DNA of 64,000 nt from Leptolyngbya subtilissima AS-A7 (lineage in GTDB: Bacteria; Cyanobacteriota; Cyanobacteriia; Phormidesmidales; Phormidesmidaceae). This document shows, piece by piece, positions 39,589 through 50,257 of the stretch (within the stretch, counting starts at the first letter, position 1; every line of letters begins with the position of its first letter). The stretch is from assembly GCF_039962255.1 (NCBI RefSeq), contig NZ_JAMPKY010000007.1, forward strand, positions 62,001 to 126,000. The letters are read 5' to 3'. Position numbers and translations under genes: made by a program. Under the pieces are notes generated by a model, which worked only from the letters and a program-made list of their open reading frames with translations, was not told the origin of the DNA and searched no databases.

Positions 39589-42276
39589 ATGCAGCCAACC
39601 GATCCGGATAAGTTTACCGCCAAAGCTTGGGACGCCATCGTTGAGGCCCAGGACGTGGCTCGCCGCTGCAAACATCAATATATGGAGGTCGAGCACGTGC
39701 TAATCGCGCTGCTCGACCAAGAAGAAGACGGGCTGGCCCACAAGGTTCTTGCCAAGGCCAACCTCGACAGCGACCAGATTCTCGACGATCTAGAGACCTT
39801 TGCCCAGCGCCAGGCCCGCGTGCGCCCCGGTGTCGACAACAACCTCTACCTAGGCCAGAGCCTCGATCGCATGCTCGACGGAGCTGAGGCGGCGCGCCAA
39901 ACCCTCAAAGACAAGTTCATCTCAGTTGAACACCTGCTGCTGGGCTTTCAGGAAGACGAGCGCATCGGGCGGCGGCTACTGCGGGGCTTTAACGTCGAAG
40001 GCCCTGAGCTAATGGCGGCGGTGCAAGCGGTGCGCGGTAGCCAAAAAGTCACCGACCAAAACCCCGAGCAGCAGTACGATGCCTTAGAGAAATATGGCAT
40101 CGACCTCACTCAGCTCGCCCGCGACGGCAAGCTCGACCCCGTGATTGGTCGCGACGACGAGATCCGCCGCGTGATTCAGGTGCTGTCGCGACGCACGAAA
40201 AATAACCCAGTGGTGATTGGCGAACCGGGGGTGGGCAAAACGGCGATCGCCGAAGCCTTAGCCCAGCGCATCATCAACGGTGAGGTGCCCGAATCTCTCA
40301 AGGGCCGCACGCTAATTTCCCTTGACATCGGCGGGCTGATCGCCGGAGCCAAGTTTCGCGGCGAGTTTGAAGAACGACTGCGAATGGTGCTCAAGGAAGT
40401 CACCGACTCTGCTGGACAGGTAGTGCTGTTTATCGACGAGCTGCACACGGTGGTCGGGGCTGGAGCGGGCCAGGGCACCATGGATGCCAGCAACCTGCTC
40501 AAGCCCATGCTGGCGCGGGGCGAGCTGCGCTGCATTGGGGCTACCACCCTCGACGAATACCGCAAGCACATCGAAAAAGACGCCGCCCTAGAGCGTCGCT
40601 TTCAGCAGGTGTATGTGGGCCAGCCCAGCGCCGAAGACACCATCTCCATTCTGCGGGGCCTCAAAAAACGCTACGAGTCGTACCACGGCGTTGACATTGC
40701 CGACAGCGCCCTGGTGGCGGCGGCGGTGCTCTCTGACCGCTACATCGCCGATCGCTTTCTGCCCGATAAAGCCATCGATCTGGTGGACGAAGCCGCCGCC
40801 AAGCTCAAAATGGAAATCACCTCCAAACCCGAGGAACTGGAGGGCATCGAGCGCCGCCTAATGCAGATTGAAATGGAAAAGCTCTCGCTGGAGGCCGAAA
40901 ACGGCTCCATGACCAAGGCCTCGCGCCAGCGCCTCAGCCGCATTGAGCAAGAGATTGCCGAACTTCAGGCCAAGCAGCAGTCCTTCAGCGGTCAGTGGCA
41001 GAGCGAAAAGCAGGCCCTCGACGCCATTCACGCCCTCAAAGACGAAGAAGACCAGATTCGTCTGCAAATTGAGCAGGCCGAGCGCGCCTACGATCTCAAC
41101 AAGGCCGCCAAACTCAAGTACGACAGTCTGGAGAAGATTCAGCGCGATCGCGAAACCTTAGAGGCCCAGCTAGTCGAAGTGCAGGCCAAGGGCAACACCC
41201 TGCTGCGCGAGCAGGTCACCGAGGCCGACATCGCCGAAATCGTCGCCAAGTGGACGGGCATCCCCGTCAACCGGCTGATGGAGTCAGAACGACAAAAGCT
41301 GCTTCAGCTCGAAGGCCACCTGCACGAGCGGGTGATCGGTCAAGACGAAGCCGTCGAGGCCGTGGCCGCCGCCATTCGCCGCGCCCGCGCTGGCATGAAC
41401 GACCAGGGCCGTCCCCTCGGTTCCTTCCTGTTCATGGGGCCAACTGGGGTAGGTAAGACCGAACTAGCCCGCGCCCTGGCTGAGTTTCTCTTCGACACCG
41501 AAGACGCGCTAATTCGCATCGACATGTCGGAGTACATGGAGAAAAACGCCGTGTCGCGGCTGGTGGGGGCACCTCCTGGCTATGTCGGCTACGAAGACGG
41601 CGGCCAGCTCTCCGAGGCGGTGCGTCGCCACCCCTACTCAGTAGTGCTGCTCGACGAGGTCGAGAAAGCCCACCCCGACGTATTCAACATTCTCCTGCAG
41701 GTGCTCGATGACGGTCGCATCACTGACTCTCAGGGTCATCGCGTCGATTTCCGCAACACCGTGGTAATCATGACCAGCAACCTGGGCAGCGACCACATTT
41801 TAGAGCTGGCAGGCGACGACGATCGCTACGACGAAATGCGCGTCCAGGTGCTCAAGGCGCTGCAAAAGCAGTTTCGCCCCGAGTTTCTCAACCGAGTGGA
41901 TGACCTCATCCTCTTCCACTCGCTGCGCAAGAGCGAGCTGCGCAAGATTGTGGCCCTGCAGATTCGCCGGGTGCAGCGCCGCCTAGCTGACCAAACCATC
42001 GGTTTGGAGATTGCCGATCCGGCGATCGACTTCATTGCCGAGAGCGGCTATGACCCGGTGTACGGAGCTCGTCCCCTTAAGCGAGCCATCCAGCGGCTGT
42101 TGGAAAACCCGATCGCCACCAAGATTCTAGAGACCACCTTTGCCCAGGGTGCGACCATCACGGTGGACTTGCAGGATGGCAAGCTGGAGTTTGATCACCG
42201 CGAACCTGCTCCTGCTGAAGTGCTAGCAGCGGCAGAGGACGAAGCTGCCAAGGTGGAGTCAGTGGTGAGAGGGTAG
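39589..42276 (+). CDS. clpB: ATP-dependent disaggregase ClpB (second paralogue)
   Basis: An 895-residue ClpB with the same plan as the copy at 804: Clp_N (1-150), AAA+ 1 with GEPGVGKT at 211-218, coiled-coil M-domain, AAA+ 2 with GPTGVGKT at 617-624, and an extra acidic C-terminal tail of about 25 residues ([16 protein letters not shown]). It starts at ATG 39589, 5 bp after GGAG. The first copy lacks the tail. Cyanobacteria commonly have two ClpBs, one heat-induced and one constitutive and essential; which this is cannot be decided here. A hairpin follows. Confidence 0.96.
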   Translation: MQPTDPDKFTAKAWDAIVEAQDVARRCKHQYMEVEHVLIALLDQEEDGLAHKVLAKANLDSDQILDDLETFAQRQARVRPGVDNNLYLGQSLDRMLDGAEAARQTLKDKFISVEHLLLGFQEDERIGRRLLRGFNVEGPELMAAVQAVRGSQKVTDQNPEQQYDALEKYGIDLTQLARDGKLDPVIGRDDEIRRVIQVLSRRTKNNPVVIGEPGVGKTAIAEALAQRIINGEVPESLKGRTLISLDIGGLIAGAKFRGEFEERLRMVLKEVTDSAGQVVLFIDELHTVVGAGAGQGTMDASNLLKPMLARGELRCIGATTLDEYRKHIEKDAALERRFQQVYVGQPSAEDTISILRGLKKRYESYHGVDIADSALVAAAVLSDRYIADRFLPDKAIDLVDEAAAKLKMEITSKPEELEGIERRLMQIEMEKLSLEAENGSMTKASRQRLSRIEQEIAELQAKQQSFSGQWQSEKQALDAIHALKDEEDQIRLQIEQAERAYDLNKAAKLKYDSLEKIQRDRETLEAQLVEVQAKGNTLLREQVTEADIAEIVAKWTGIPVNRLMESERQKLLQLEGHLHERVIGQDEAVEAVAAAIRRARAGMNDQGRPLGSFLFMGPTGVGKTELARALAEFLFDTEDALIRIDMSEYMEKNAVSRLVGAPPGYVGYEDGGQLSEAVRRHPYSVVLLDEVEKAHPDVFNILLQVLDDGRITDSQGHRVDFRNTVVIMTSNLGSDHILELAGDDDRYDEMRVQVLKALQKQFRPEFLNRVDDLILFHSLRKSELRKIVALQIRRVQRRLADQTIGLEIADPAIDFIAESGYDPVYGARPLKRAIQRLLENPIATKILETTFAQGATITVDLQDGKLEFDHREPAPAEVLAAAEDEAAKVESVVRG

Positions 42277-42711
42277 CGTCCAAGACCTTTCCTCAGTCAG
42301 GTTGTACACTTTTTTCTCAAAGTCATTCCCGATCTCAGCGGGGCTGACGGCGCTGGTCGGAAGACCGTTAGCTACACAAAGGACTACACCGAGAAGCGGC
42401 GGTGGGGCGATCGCTCCACCGCTTTAGCTTGCTATTGCGATAGATTCTTTGCTTCATCGACTATGGCGACTTCGCTTAAGACAAGAGTCACAGCTAGCGG
42501 CAGGAATTGGGGCAGCATACTGTCCCAAACAGTTGTGCAGCACTTATTTCAAAATTCTCTTGGGAATAGATGAAAAAAATTCTGTAACAAATTTGTCAAT
42601 TTAATTTTCACATCAGGGCCTCTTAACGTAGCAAGGCCATAATTCTTCTCAACCCTGTAGTGCATGGTTCCGTCTTCGCTTAAATGCATTCTTTAGCAAC
42701 AGGATCTTCCT
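42277..42711. other. Gene-free interval with clpB terminator
   Basis: About 435 bp. The hairpin at 42395-42425 is the only clear structure; the last 150 bp, AT-rich, probably carry the DUF4278 promoter. Confidence 0.5.
42395..42425 (+). terminator. Hairpin after the second clpB
   Basis: AGCGG-GGTGG paired with CCACCGCT around a HIP1 octamer, followed by TTT. Imperfect stem; the HIP1 core forms the loop. Confidence 0.5.
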
Positions 42712-42897
42712 ATGCAGCTACGTTTTCTTGGTGCCGAATACGATTGTCAGTGGCCTAACATTGAAACCCGCGACGGTGAAGTGACGGGCAAATATCGGGG
42801 AGTCGTCTGGAGCGCTAAACACCACAGCGCCACAGTGGCGCCGACTACGCCTGTTACGCTCCGCTTTATGGGCCGCTCGTACCAAGGTCAGGTATAG
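42712..42897 (+). CDS. DUF4278 family small protein
   Basis: A 61-residue protein with the DUF4278 pattern: MQLRFLGAEYDC at the start, GKYRGVVWSAK in the middle, and LRFMGRSYQGQV at the end. DUF4278 is a short all-beta family of unknown function, widespread in cyanobacteria and often in multiple copies. ATG at 42712. Its 3' end faces the chlH gene. Confidence 0.85.
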   Translation: MQLRFLGAEYDCQWPNIETRDGEVTGKYRGVVWSAKHHSATVAPTTPVTLRFMGRSYQGQV

Positions 42898-42940
42898 CTG
42901 GTTAGACGACGCTTGGCTAATACGGTTTAGCTGTGGTTCT

Positions 42941-42975
42941 AAAAAAAGCCAGGACTCTTAGAGAATCCTGGCTTC
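42941..42975 (-). terminator. Terminator of chlH
   Basis: On the minus strand AAGCCAGGA pairs with TCCTGGCTT (42946-42974), followed by a run of seven T's. It lies 25 bp after the chlH stop. Confidence 0.85.
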
Positions 42976-42999
42976 AAAGTATTAACTAAACAGTAGCGA

Positions 43000-45900
43000 C
43001 TATTCCACCCCTTCAATGCGGTCTTCCACTTCCTGATAGAGCTCTTGCAGCTTCTCCAGGTTTTCGTCGCTGGTTTCCCAGTAACCGCGTCCGTTCACTT
43101 CCAGCAGGGTCGAGACCATGCGGCGGAAGGAGTTAGGGTTGAGATCCATTAGGCGCTTGCACATCTCTGGGTCTTGGATGAAAGTGGTGTTGACATCTTC
43201 ATAGACCCAGTTATCGACTGCCCCGGCAGTGGCCGACCAGCCCATAGTATTCACCAGGCGCTTCGACAGCTCGCGCACCCCTTCGTAGCCGTGGGAAAGC
43301 ATCCCTTCGTACCACTTGGGATTGAGCATCTTGGTGCGGGCATCCAGTCTTACCGTTTCCGACAGGGTGCGCACCTGGGCGTTGGCGGTAGTGGTGTCGG
43401 CGATGTAGGCAGCCGGAGCCTTGCCGTCTTCGCGCAGGCTGGCCACCAACTTGGTGGGGTCAGAGTCGAAGTAGTGGGATACGTCGGTGAGGGAAATCTC
43501 CGACGAATCCAGGTTTTGGAAGGTGGCATCCGCCGTCTTCAGGGCCGACTCAAACAGGCCCCGATTGCTGTCCATGACGCCAGGGTTGTCGGAGTTGAAG
43601 GCAAAGGACTTGCGCTTCAGGTACATCTCCTGGAGTTCAGCTTCGTTCTCCCAAGTGCTGTTTTCCACCGCCAGGTTGATGTTGGAGGAATAAGAACCCG
43701 AGGCGTTAGAGAAGATGCGAGTAGCGGCTTCGCGGACCGAGAGACCCATTTCTGCCGCCTGCTCTAGGGCGTGCTTGCGGACAAAGTTCATCTCCAAAGG
43801 CTCGTCGGCTTCGGCGGCCATTTTCACAGCGCGATCGAGCAGGGCCATCTGGTTGATGAATAAATCCCGGAACACCCCAGAGCAGTTGACAACGATGTCG
43901 ATGCGGGGGCGGCCCAGCTCTTCGAGGGAGAGCAGCTCCAGTTTATTCACCCGGCCCAAGGAGTCGGGCACAGGCTTGACGCCGACGAACCACATCATCT
44001 GGGCAAGGGATTCGCCGTAGGTTTTGATGTTGTCAGTGCCCCAGAGCACGGTGGCGATAGTCTCGGGATAGGCCCCGCCATTTTCCTGTCGCTGCCGCTC
44101 CAGCAATCTATCCACCACAATTTTGGCCGACTGTACAGCAGCGGTGGTTGGGATCGACTGGGGGTCGAGAGCGTGGATGTTTTTGCCAGTAGGCAGCACA
44201 TCGGGGTTGCGAATTGGGTCGCCGCCGGGGCCGGGGAGCAGGTATTCACCTTCTAAGGCTTGCAGCAGTGCGCCCAGCTCGTTGTCGGCGCAGACCTGCT
44301 CTAGGCAAAACTCCAAGTATTCCATCAGGGGTTTGATGGCATCGGTGTCGACGTTCTTGTAGCCTACCTCGTGGAGGGCTTTGATCCAGGGTTCTTTGCG
44401 GCCAATATTGAGGAAGTTGAGCCGCGACACCATGGAGACGCGCCCTTCAGCATCGATTTGCTCATGGACGAGGGCGGCGATCGCAGCGCGTACCCCTTGG
44501 TTGATGTCGTAGAGCAGCTGCACGTCGGCGAGGTGGCCGCGATCGCTGTTCCCGTAGATGTCATCAATATCCCGGCCAATGCTCTCAGCGATGATCCGCT
44601 GGAGGCTCTTGATGCCGTCTTCTTCGCGATCGAGGCTGCCAATGTTGACCAGGGTGGCGATCGCCTCCTCAGCAGTGGGCGGCTTGCCCACCACGTGCAG
44701 ACCGCAGGGCAGCAGGCGCGACTCAATCTCCATCAGCTTGATGTAGATCTTGCCCACCAAGCCATCGCGCTCTTCGTTAGAGAGTTCACCTGTGTCGCCC
44801 TCGGGTAGCACCACATCCTTATCCAAGTTGCAGATGCGCGCCGTCTCGATGATGGCGTTGACGATCTGCACGGCCCGACCGCTCTCCTTGTTGCTTTGGT
44901 AGGAGCCGATCAGCTCACTCAGCTCCTTGAGTCCTTTATAGAGACCCGCATTCTCAGCGGGGGGCGTCAGGTAGCTGATGGTTTCGGCATAGCCTCGACG
45001 CTTGGCGATCGTGGCCTCGGAGGGGTTGTTGGCGGCGTAGTAGTAGAGGTTGGGGATGCTGCCGATCAAGTTGTCGGGGTAGCAGGTACCCGACATGCCC
45101 ATCTGCTTACCAGGCATGAACTCTAGAGAACCGTGGGTGCCAAAGTGCAGCACCGCATCCGCACCCCAGATTTTGTTCAGGTAAGTGTAGTAGGCGGCAA
45201 AGCCGTGGTGGGGGCTGGCGGAGCGGGAGAATAGCAGCCGCATGGGGTCGCCCTCGTAGCCAAAGGTAGGCTGCACGCCGATGAACACATTGCCAAAGGC
45301 CTTACCGTAAACCAGCATGTTCTCGCCGTCGGTGTTGAGGTTGCCCGGCGGTGGGCCCCAGTTTTCTTCTAGGCGTTCGGCGTAGGGGGTGAGGGCTTGG
45401 TACTCGCGCACCGGCATGCGGTAGGCGATGTTCAGCTCGGGGCTGTTGTACTGAGCCTGGGCGTCGTGGATGACTTCCTGTAGCAGGGCTTCGGGCGACT
45501 CGGGCAGATCCTGCACGTCGTAGCCGTTCTGCTTCATCGCCTCCAGCACTTTATAGATGGAGCCGAATACATCCAAGTAGGCGGCGGTGCCCACGTTGCC
45601 CTTGTCGGGGGGGAAGCTGAAGACGGTGATCGCCAGCTTTTTGTCGAGTTTGGGCTTGCGGCGCAGGTTAGCCCACTTCATCGCCCGTTGGGTAATGGAT
45701 TCGATCCGATCCTGGAGCGAGATTGCCCGGCCGGTCAGACCGTCGCGGCCCGAAAGCACGATCGGTTCGATCGCCCCATCCAGCTCAGGAATCGCCATCT
45801 GTAGCGCCACCTGAATCGGGTGCAGGCCCAGGTCGCTGTCTTCCCACTCTTCGGTGGTCTGAAAGACCAGGGGCAGCGCCACCATGTAGGGACGGTTGAG

Positions 45901-46998
45901 GCGCTTGAGGGTTTCGATCGCCTTAGGGTGATCCTGCCGGGCAGGGCCGCCCACCAAAGCAAACCCGGTGAGAGAAACCACCGCATCGACAATGGTTTTG
46001 CTGTTGTCTACTGGGTCAAAAAAGTAGGCATTCACGGGCTTAGAAAAATCTAGACCGCCAGCAAACACGGGAATCACCTTCGCGCCCAGGTACTCAAACT
46101 CCTGCACCATGGCCACATAGTGGGCCTCATCCCCAGTAACCAAGTGGGTACGCTGGAGCACCAGACCAATGGTAGGAGCCAGGGGATCCTTGAGATCCTC
46201 AGAAATGTCGCGGCGGGAGGCGTGCCAGTTGAGGTACTCCTTGATGTCCTCAAACATGTGCGGCGCCATGGGGTGCCAGATGCCCATGTCGGGATAGGTG
46301 ACGGGCTCTTGGTAATCGAGGCTTTCGGGCTGGGGAGCACCCTCGATTTGGCTGTCGGTGATCACGTAGCGATCGGCCAGCATGAGAAAGAAGTTTTCCA
46401 GGTTCTCGGGAGAACCGCCCAGCCAGTACTGAAAGCTGAGCATAAAGTTGCGCGCATCCTGGGCCTTTTCGACCGGCAGGTACTTGAGCACCGTGGGCAG
46501 GGTGCGCAGCAGCTTCAACATGGCATCTTGGAAACCCGCGCCCGACTTCTCCTTCCGCTTTTTCATGAAGGAGGCAATCATGCTCTTCGACTGGCCAAGC
46601 TGGGCCATGGAGAAGCTGCCCATCTTGTTGAGGCGCATTACCTGGGGCATGGAGGGGAAGCACACAGCCACGTCAAGGCCATCGCGCAGGGGGGCAACCG
46701 CTTCAACGACCTTGTCGGCCAAGTCTTCGATAAAGATTAACGAGGCGATAAATACGTTAGCCTCGGCCACATCCTGCTTAAACGCCGCGTAGTTGTTGGC
46801 ATCGCGCAGTTCTTCAATCAGGTAGCCGTTGACCTCGAAGGCCACTTGAGAGTTGCTGGCGTTGATCGACCGGATGGCCGAGGACAAAGAGCTCTGGTAT
46901 TGAGGCTCTAGAACCACATAGACCACCTTAACCAGACGCCGCCCGTTGAGGTCATCGGGGGCAATGTGGCGAACAGTGGGCTTGACGTGGGTGAACAT
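43000..46998 (-). CDS. chlH: Magnesium chelatase subunit H
   Basis: A 1332-residue protein, full length for ChlH. It has the DUF3479 N-terminal domain and the long CobN/Mg-chelatase domain, with motifs such as [20 protein letters not shown] and [20 protein letters not shown]. ChlH binds protoporphyrin IX and, with ChlI and ChlD, inserts Mg2+ to start the chlorophyll branch. ChlI and ChlD are elsewhere. The start is ATG at 46998 and a good terminator follows. Monocistronic. No missing segment was seen by eye. Confidence 0.98.
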   Translation of the reverse strand: MFTHVKPTVRHIAPDDLNGRRLVKVVYVVLEPQYQSSLSSAIRSINASNSQVAFEVNGYLIEELRDANNYAAFKQDVAEANVFIASLIFIEDLADKVVEAVAPLRDGLDVAVCFPSMPQVMRLNKMGSFSMAQLGQSKSMIASFMKKRKEKSGAGFQDAMLKLLRTLPTVLKYLPVEKAQDARNFMLSFQYWLGGSPENLENFFLMLADRYVITDSQIEGAPQPESLDYQEPVTYPDMGIWHPMAPHMFEDIKEYLNWHASRRDISEDLKDPLAPTIGLVLQRTHLVTGDEAHYVAMVQEFEYLGAKVIPVFAGGLDFSKPVNAYFFDPVDNSKTIVDAVVSLTGFALVGGPARQDHPKAIETLKRLNRPYMVALPLVFQTTEEWEDSDLGLHPIQVALQMAIPELDGAIEPIVLSGRDGLTGRAISLQDRIESITQRAMKWANLRRKPKLDKKLAITVFSFPPDKGNVGTAAYLDVFGSIYKVLEAMKQNGYDVQDLPESPEALLQEVIHDAQAQYNSPELNIAYRMPVREYQALTPYAERLEENWGPPPGNLNTDGENMLVYGKAFGNVFIGVQPTFGYEGDPMRLLFSRSASPHHGFAAYYTYLNKIWGADAVLHFGTHGSLEFMPGKQMGMSGTCYPDNLIGSIPNLYYYAANNPSEATIAKRRGYAETISYLTPPAENAGLYKGLKELSELIGSYQSNKESGRAVQIVNAIIETARICNLDKDVVLPEGDTGELSNEERDGLVGKIYIKLMEIESRLLPCGLHVVGKPPTAEEAIATLVNIGSLDREEDGIKSLQRIIAESIGRDIDDIYGNSDRGHLADVQLLYDINQGVRAAIAALVHEQIDAEGRVSMVSRLNFLNIGRKEPWIKALHEVGYKNVDTDAIKPLMEYLEFCLEQVCADNELGALLQALEGEYLLPGPGGDPIRNPDVLPTGKNIHALDPQSIPTTAAVQSAKIVVDRLLERQRQENGGAYPETIATVLWGTDNIKTYGESLAQMMWFVGVKPVPDSLGRVNKLELLSLEELGRPRIDIVVNCSGVFRDLFINQMALLDRAVKMAAEADEPLEMNFVRKHALEQAAEMGLSVREAATRIFSNASGSYSSNINLAVENSTWENEAELQEMYLKRKSFAFNSDNPGVMDSNRGLFESALKTADATFQNLDSSEISLTDVSHYFDSDPTKLVASLREDGKAPAAYIADTTTANAQVRTLSETVRLDARTKMLNPKWYEGMLSHGYEGVRELSKRLVNTMGWSATAGAVDNWVYEDVNTTFIQDPEMCKRLMDLNPNSFRRMVSTLLEVNGRGYWETSDENLEKLQELYQEVEDRIEGVE

Positions 46999-47386
46999 GC
47001 AGTAAAACTCCTTTCGCGGCTAAGTCTGGGGGTGAGAAGGCTGCGGGCGCAGAATCAGCAACAGTAAGCAGGGCAGACCGCAGACAAACTCTGGGGATTG
47101 TATAGGAAATATTTCGTAACGAAAGCAAAATCAATGATGTCTTTCATGTTTGTATCAGAAAACCTTGCCAGATAAGGATTCGAGCGTTTAGGTGACACAA
47201 TTTGAAATAAATCAGCTTGAGCTTTGTTAACAAAATTTACAGTACGGTGGGATCACTCCTCGCATTTTCGTAACAAAATATTAATTAAACACTGGTCAAA
47301 GAAATATATCTTGCCCAATCAGCCCTTGACCCTACAGCGGGCTGGAATGTGTAGCCTAAGACAACAAGGCATTTGGGAGACGAACC
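46999..47386. other. Divergent promoter region of chlH and the DUF305 gene
   Basis: About 390 bp, AT-rich in the centre (47100-47310). It should contain both promoters. I see no riboswitch or recognised operator. Confidence 0.5.
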
Positions 47387-48052
47387 ATGCGATTGAGACA
47401 GCCTTTAGCGACGATGCTGGCCCTAGCTACCTTGGTACCGCTAGCCTCTTGCGGCACCAGCAATATGGAAGCCATGCATGAAGGACATGCCGACGAAGAT
47501 AGGGCTGAGGAGCCCATGATGCACGGCGGTCACGCAGGTGGTCATGCCATGGATCTTGGCCCTGCCGACGCCACCTATGATCTGCGCTTCATTGACGGCA
47601 TGATTCCCCACCATGAGGGAGCTGTGGTAATGGCTGAGGCAGCCCTAGAGAATTCTCAGCGTCCCGAAATTCGCCAGCTGGCAGAAGACATTATTGCTGC
47701 CCAGCAGGTGGAAATTGCTCAAATGCAAGAGTGGCGAGCGGCTTGGTACCCCGATGCCCCCGCCGAGCCGGTGATGTACCACGCTGAAATGAAGCACGAC
47801 ATGGCCATGAGCGAAGAGATGATCTCAGCCATGCGCATGGATATGGATTTGGGCGGTGCTGATGACGAATTCGACCTACGGTTTATCGACGCGATGATTC
47901 CCCACCACGAGGGGGCGGTGGCGATGGCAGAAGACTTGAAGGGAAAGAGCAGCCGACCTGAACTGCTGACCCTGGCCGATGAGATCATTACCTCTCAGCA
48001 GGCCGAGATCGATCAGATGCAGCAGTGGCGACAGGATTGGTATGGGCAGTAG
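47387..48052 (+). CDS. Tandem DUF305 lipoprotein
   Basis: A 221-residue secreted protein. Signal sequence with lipobox LASC (Cys22), then a His/Met/Glu-rich linker (repeated HGGHAGGHAM and MxHxGHADE), and two DUF305 repeats, each with the conserved LRFIDxMIPHHEGAVxMAE. DUF305 is a ferritin-like helical family whose conserved His pairs are often linked to copper; the linker could bind metal too. That is inferred from family and composition. The double repeat is intact. ATG at 47387. Divergent from chlH. Confidence 0.88.
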   Translation: MRLRQPLATMLALATLVPLASCGTSNMEAMHEGHADEDRAEEPMMHGGHAGGHAMDLGPADATYDLRFIDGMIPHHEGAVVMAEAALENSQRPEIRQLAEDIIAAQQVEIAQMQEWRAAWYPDAPAEPVMYHAEMKHDMAMSEEMISAMRMDMDLGGADDEFDLRFIDAMIPHHEGAVAMAEDLKGKSSRPELLTLADEIITSQQAEIDQMQQWRQDWYGQ

Positions 48053-48077
48053 GGCAAAAGCGCTTCCCCTGTCTTGC

Positions 48078-49055
48078 TCAGGTGGTAGGCCTTGAGGGAC
48101 TGGTACTGGCGGTGCGCAGCAGTTCCACGCACTCGACCGCTCTTTGCACTCTGACCTTTTCCTTCTCCCGTAGCTCAGGGGGGTCGCTGTCCCGCAGGTA
48201 GAGCCGTTGACAGGTGTCGAGGGCGGTCAGGGCAATATCTAGGGCTGTATGCCCTTCGGCATTCTGAAGAGCCAAATTGGTGCCCGCCTCGATCAGGTCT
48301 TCCACCAGGGATACATTAGCCACATCGTAGACATAGGCCCGCACCGCTCCCATCAGGGGAGTCCAGCCCTCGTCGTTGACCGCATTGGGGTCGGCCCCAG
48401 AGTTGAGGAGGCAGCGCATCGCAGTGTAGTTTGGCCCCAGGCTGTTCCAGGTCCAATCCTCTGCGACGGCTAGGTGTAGCAAAGTCAGGCCTTCTTCACC
48501 CCGTAGTTTGGGGTCGCATCCCGCCTCCAGCAACAGGTCGAAGCTACGGACAATGTCTTGATCGAACTCACGGTTCCAGCGGCTGCATAGCCCCTCTAGA
48601 GGCGATCGCCCCCAATGGGGATCACTGCCACACTGAAGTAGCCGCTGAATCATTGAGGAGGCATAGTCTATCACCTCATTGAAAGCGGCGTCGTACAAGC
48701 GGGTACGATTCTCCCAGCACTGGGCGGAATTCGGATCAGCGCCGTGGGCGATGAGCAGGTGTAGTACCTCTAGCAACGCCGCCTCGTTGGGAAAATTGAA
48801 GCCTACTTCTCTCGCAAGGAGGTGTTGAAAGGCGTCGTTGTTGTTGTCGTCGCAAGAATGAACTTGGGCCCCAGCCTCTAGCAGCAGGGAGGCCACGGCG
48901 GTGCTACAGACCTGCATTAAGGGTCTCCGCCCCCCTTCATCTTGAAGATTAGGATCAGCGCCATCGGCCAACAGCAGAGCCACCTGATCAGCTGAGTCGT
49001 CGGCGACAGCACAAAACAAAGGGATTTGCCAAAAGGGCAACGGGCTGCGGGCCAT
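48078..49055 (-). CDS. Ankyrin repeat protein
   Basis: A 325-residue soluble protein of about six ankyrin repeats. The clear ones have ADPNLQDEGGRRPLMQV, the LIAHGADPNSA repeat, LLNSGADPNAVNDEGWTPLMGA and a last GTNLALQNAEGHTALDIAL. No signal peptide. Ankyrin proteins bind partner proteins; none can be named. Convergent with DUF305. The ATG at 49055 is used. Confidence 0.9.
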   Translation of the reverse strand: MARSPLPFWQIPLFCAVADDSADQVALLLADGADPNLQDEGGRRPLMQVCSTAVASLLLEAGAQVHSCDDNNNDAFQHLLAREVGFNFPNEAALLEVLHLLIAHGADPNSAQCWENRTRLYDAAFNEVIDYASSMIQRLLQCGSDPHWGRSPLEGLCSRWNREFDQDIVRSFDLLLEAGCDPKLRGEEGLTLLHLAVAEDWTWNSLGPNYTAMRCLLNSGADPNAVNDEGWTPLMGAVRAYVYDVANVSLVEDLIEAGTNLALQNAEGHTALDIALTALDTCQRLYLRDSDPPELREKEKVRVQRAVECVELLRTASTSPSRPTT

Positions 49056-49081
49056 GGTGGTACGTCTGGATAGAGACAGTC

Positions 49082-49498
49082 CTACTCAAGCCACTGCTTT
49101 ACGCGCGACAGACTCTTCCAGTCGGGTTTACGAACCAGACCATCGTTGATGCTGTCCATCACTTCCTTTTTCAGATCGTCGGCGACGGTCATAACTTGGC
49201 CAGCGATTTCGACATGCTCGCGCACGCCGGGCTTACCCGAGTCGAGCATGGCCACCGCCAGGTTCACCCGTCCTTGAGGATCTTGAGGGTTGAGCTTGAC
49301 AGCTTTTTGAGCAGCTTTGAGGCCGGCGTTGGGCTTGTCGGTCAGCAGGTAGAGCCAAGCCAGGCAGGCCCAGGCGGCAGCGCTTTTGGGGGCGCGATCG
49401 CACACCTCTTTAAATACGGGAATCAGCTCAGCGGGATCTTCGCCCTTTTTGTAGCGCTCGATGCCCTCATCGAACAGGGTTTCTACGGTTTGAGTCAT
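49082..49498 (-). CDS. TPR protein
   Basis: A 138-residue protein starting at ATG 49498 (MTQTVETLFDEG). Two tetratricopeptide units at about 30-90 (SAAAWACLAWLYLLTDKPN, AAQKAVKLNPQDPQGRVNLA), followed by a helix and a C-terminal KPDWKSLSRVKQWLE. The frame extends 11 codons further up, but the chosen ATG is preferred because the extension is unlike the TPR core. Lies 26 bp before the ankyrin start and could share its transcript. Partner unknown. Confidence 0.85.
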   Translation of the reverse strand: MTQTVETLFDEGIERYKKGEDPAELIPVFKEVCDRAPKSAAAWACLAWLYLLTDKPNAGLKAAQKAVKLNPQDPQGRVNLAVAMLDSGKPGVREHVEIAGQVMTVADDLKKEVMDSINDGLVRKPDWKSLSRVKQWLE

Positions 49499-49560
49499 AG
49501 TCAATGAACTATCTAAAGCGATATCCAGCAAAGCACAGAATGTAGCCCCGTAGGGTGCCC

Positions 49561-49917
49561 TTACGCCCCAAAGGACTTACCGCAGCCGCAGGTCTGGACG
49601 GCGTTGGGGTTGGTGAACTGAAAACCGCCGCCGATCAGCGCGTCGCTGTAGTCGAGCATGAGACCGTAGAGGTACAGCAGGCTCTTTTTGTCGCAGATCA
49701 CGCGAAAGCCTTCGTAGTCGTAGACTTCATCGTGCTCGTTGATGTTGGCGGGATCTTCAAAATCCATGGTGTAGGACATGCCAGAGCAGCCGCCCTGGCG
49801 TACTCCTACCCGCAGGCAGAGTTCTTTATTGCCCTGGGACTGTTGGAGGGCCTTGACGTGCCGCAGGGCCGTTTCCGACATCAAAATGCCTCTGGTTTGT
49901 TCGGTGGCTTGAGCCAT
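49561..49917 (-). CDS. A-type Fe-S cluster carrier (SufA/IscA family)
   Basis: A 118-residue A-type carrier with the three conserved cysteines: Cys44 in GGCSGMSY and Cys110/Cys112 in TCGCGKSF. It carries [4Fe-4S] or [2Fe-2S] clusters from the Suf scaffold to target proteins. Which A-type class (SufA, IscA or ErpA-like) is not decided here. It is 26 kb from the suf operon. Clusters can be exchanged with the SufBCD products there. ATG at 49917. Confidence 0.93.
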   Translation of the reverse strand: MAQATEQTRGILMSETALRHVKALQQSQGNKELCLRVGVRQGGCSGMSYTMDFEDPANINEHDEVYDYEGFRVICDKKSLLYLYGLMLDYSDALIGGGFQFTNPNAVQTCGCGKSFGA

Positions 49918-50257
49918 TGCAACCTTTCGATGTAAGTACAGCTTCTACCATCATAAACAGAGTCACCCCAACCGCAGCCAGAGCAGCCTAAATTGTTTTG
50001 AAATCTAACACTTTCGTCGTCTAGGCTTAGCTGATACCGCCAAGAATTTCTATAGTTTATAGCAACCGCACCGGGCTTCCCCTCCCCGGGAGGGATGCTA
50101 GATGAGGTGCAGTGTCTCAATTTAGGGGACTGCACTGAAGGGCACGCGGTTGAGTTGCTGTGGGCAGTTGATGATTAAACTTGGCTATGCTGACCAAAGC
50201 CGTGCTCAAGCCAGCGGTAGCTTAACCATCCGTTCCATCTGTCGTTATCGTTAGCCC
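49918..50257. other. Divergent promoter region with small GC hairpin
   Basis: About 340 bp between the Fe-S carrier and the next plus-strand gene. A self-complementary CCTCCCCGGGAGG at about 50087-50100 is the only structure seen. Confidence 0.45.

Noticed and set aside
39399..39696. Two short frames around the start of the second clpB
   Set aside because: Both overlap the clpB start in other frames and have no motif or ribosome binding site.
47224..47481. Plus-strand frame overlapping the DUF305 start
   Set aside because: Runs in another frame into the lipoprotein signal; no features.
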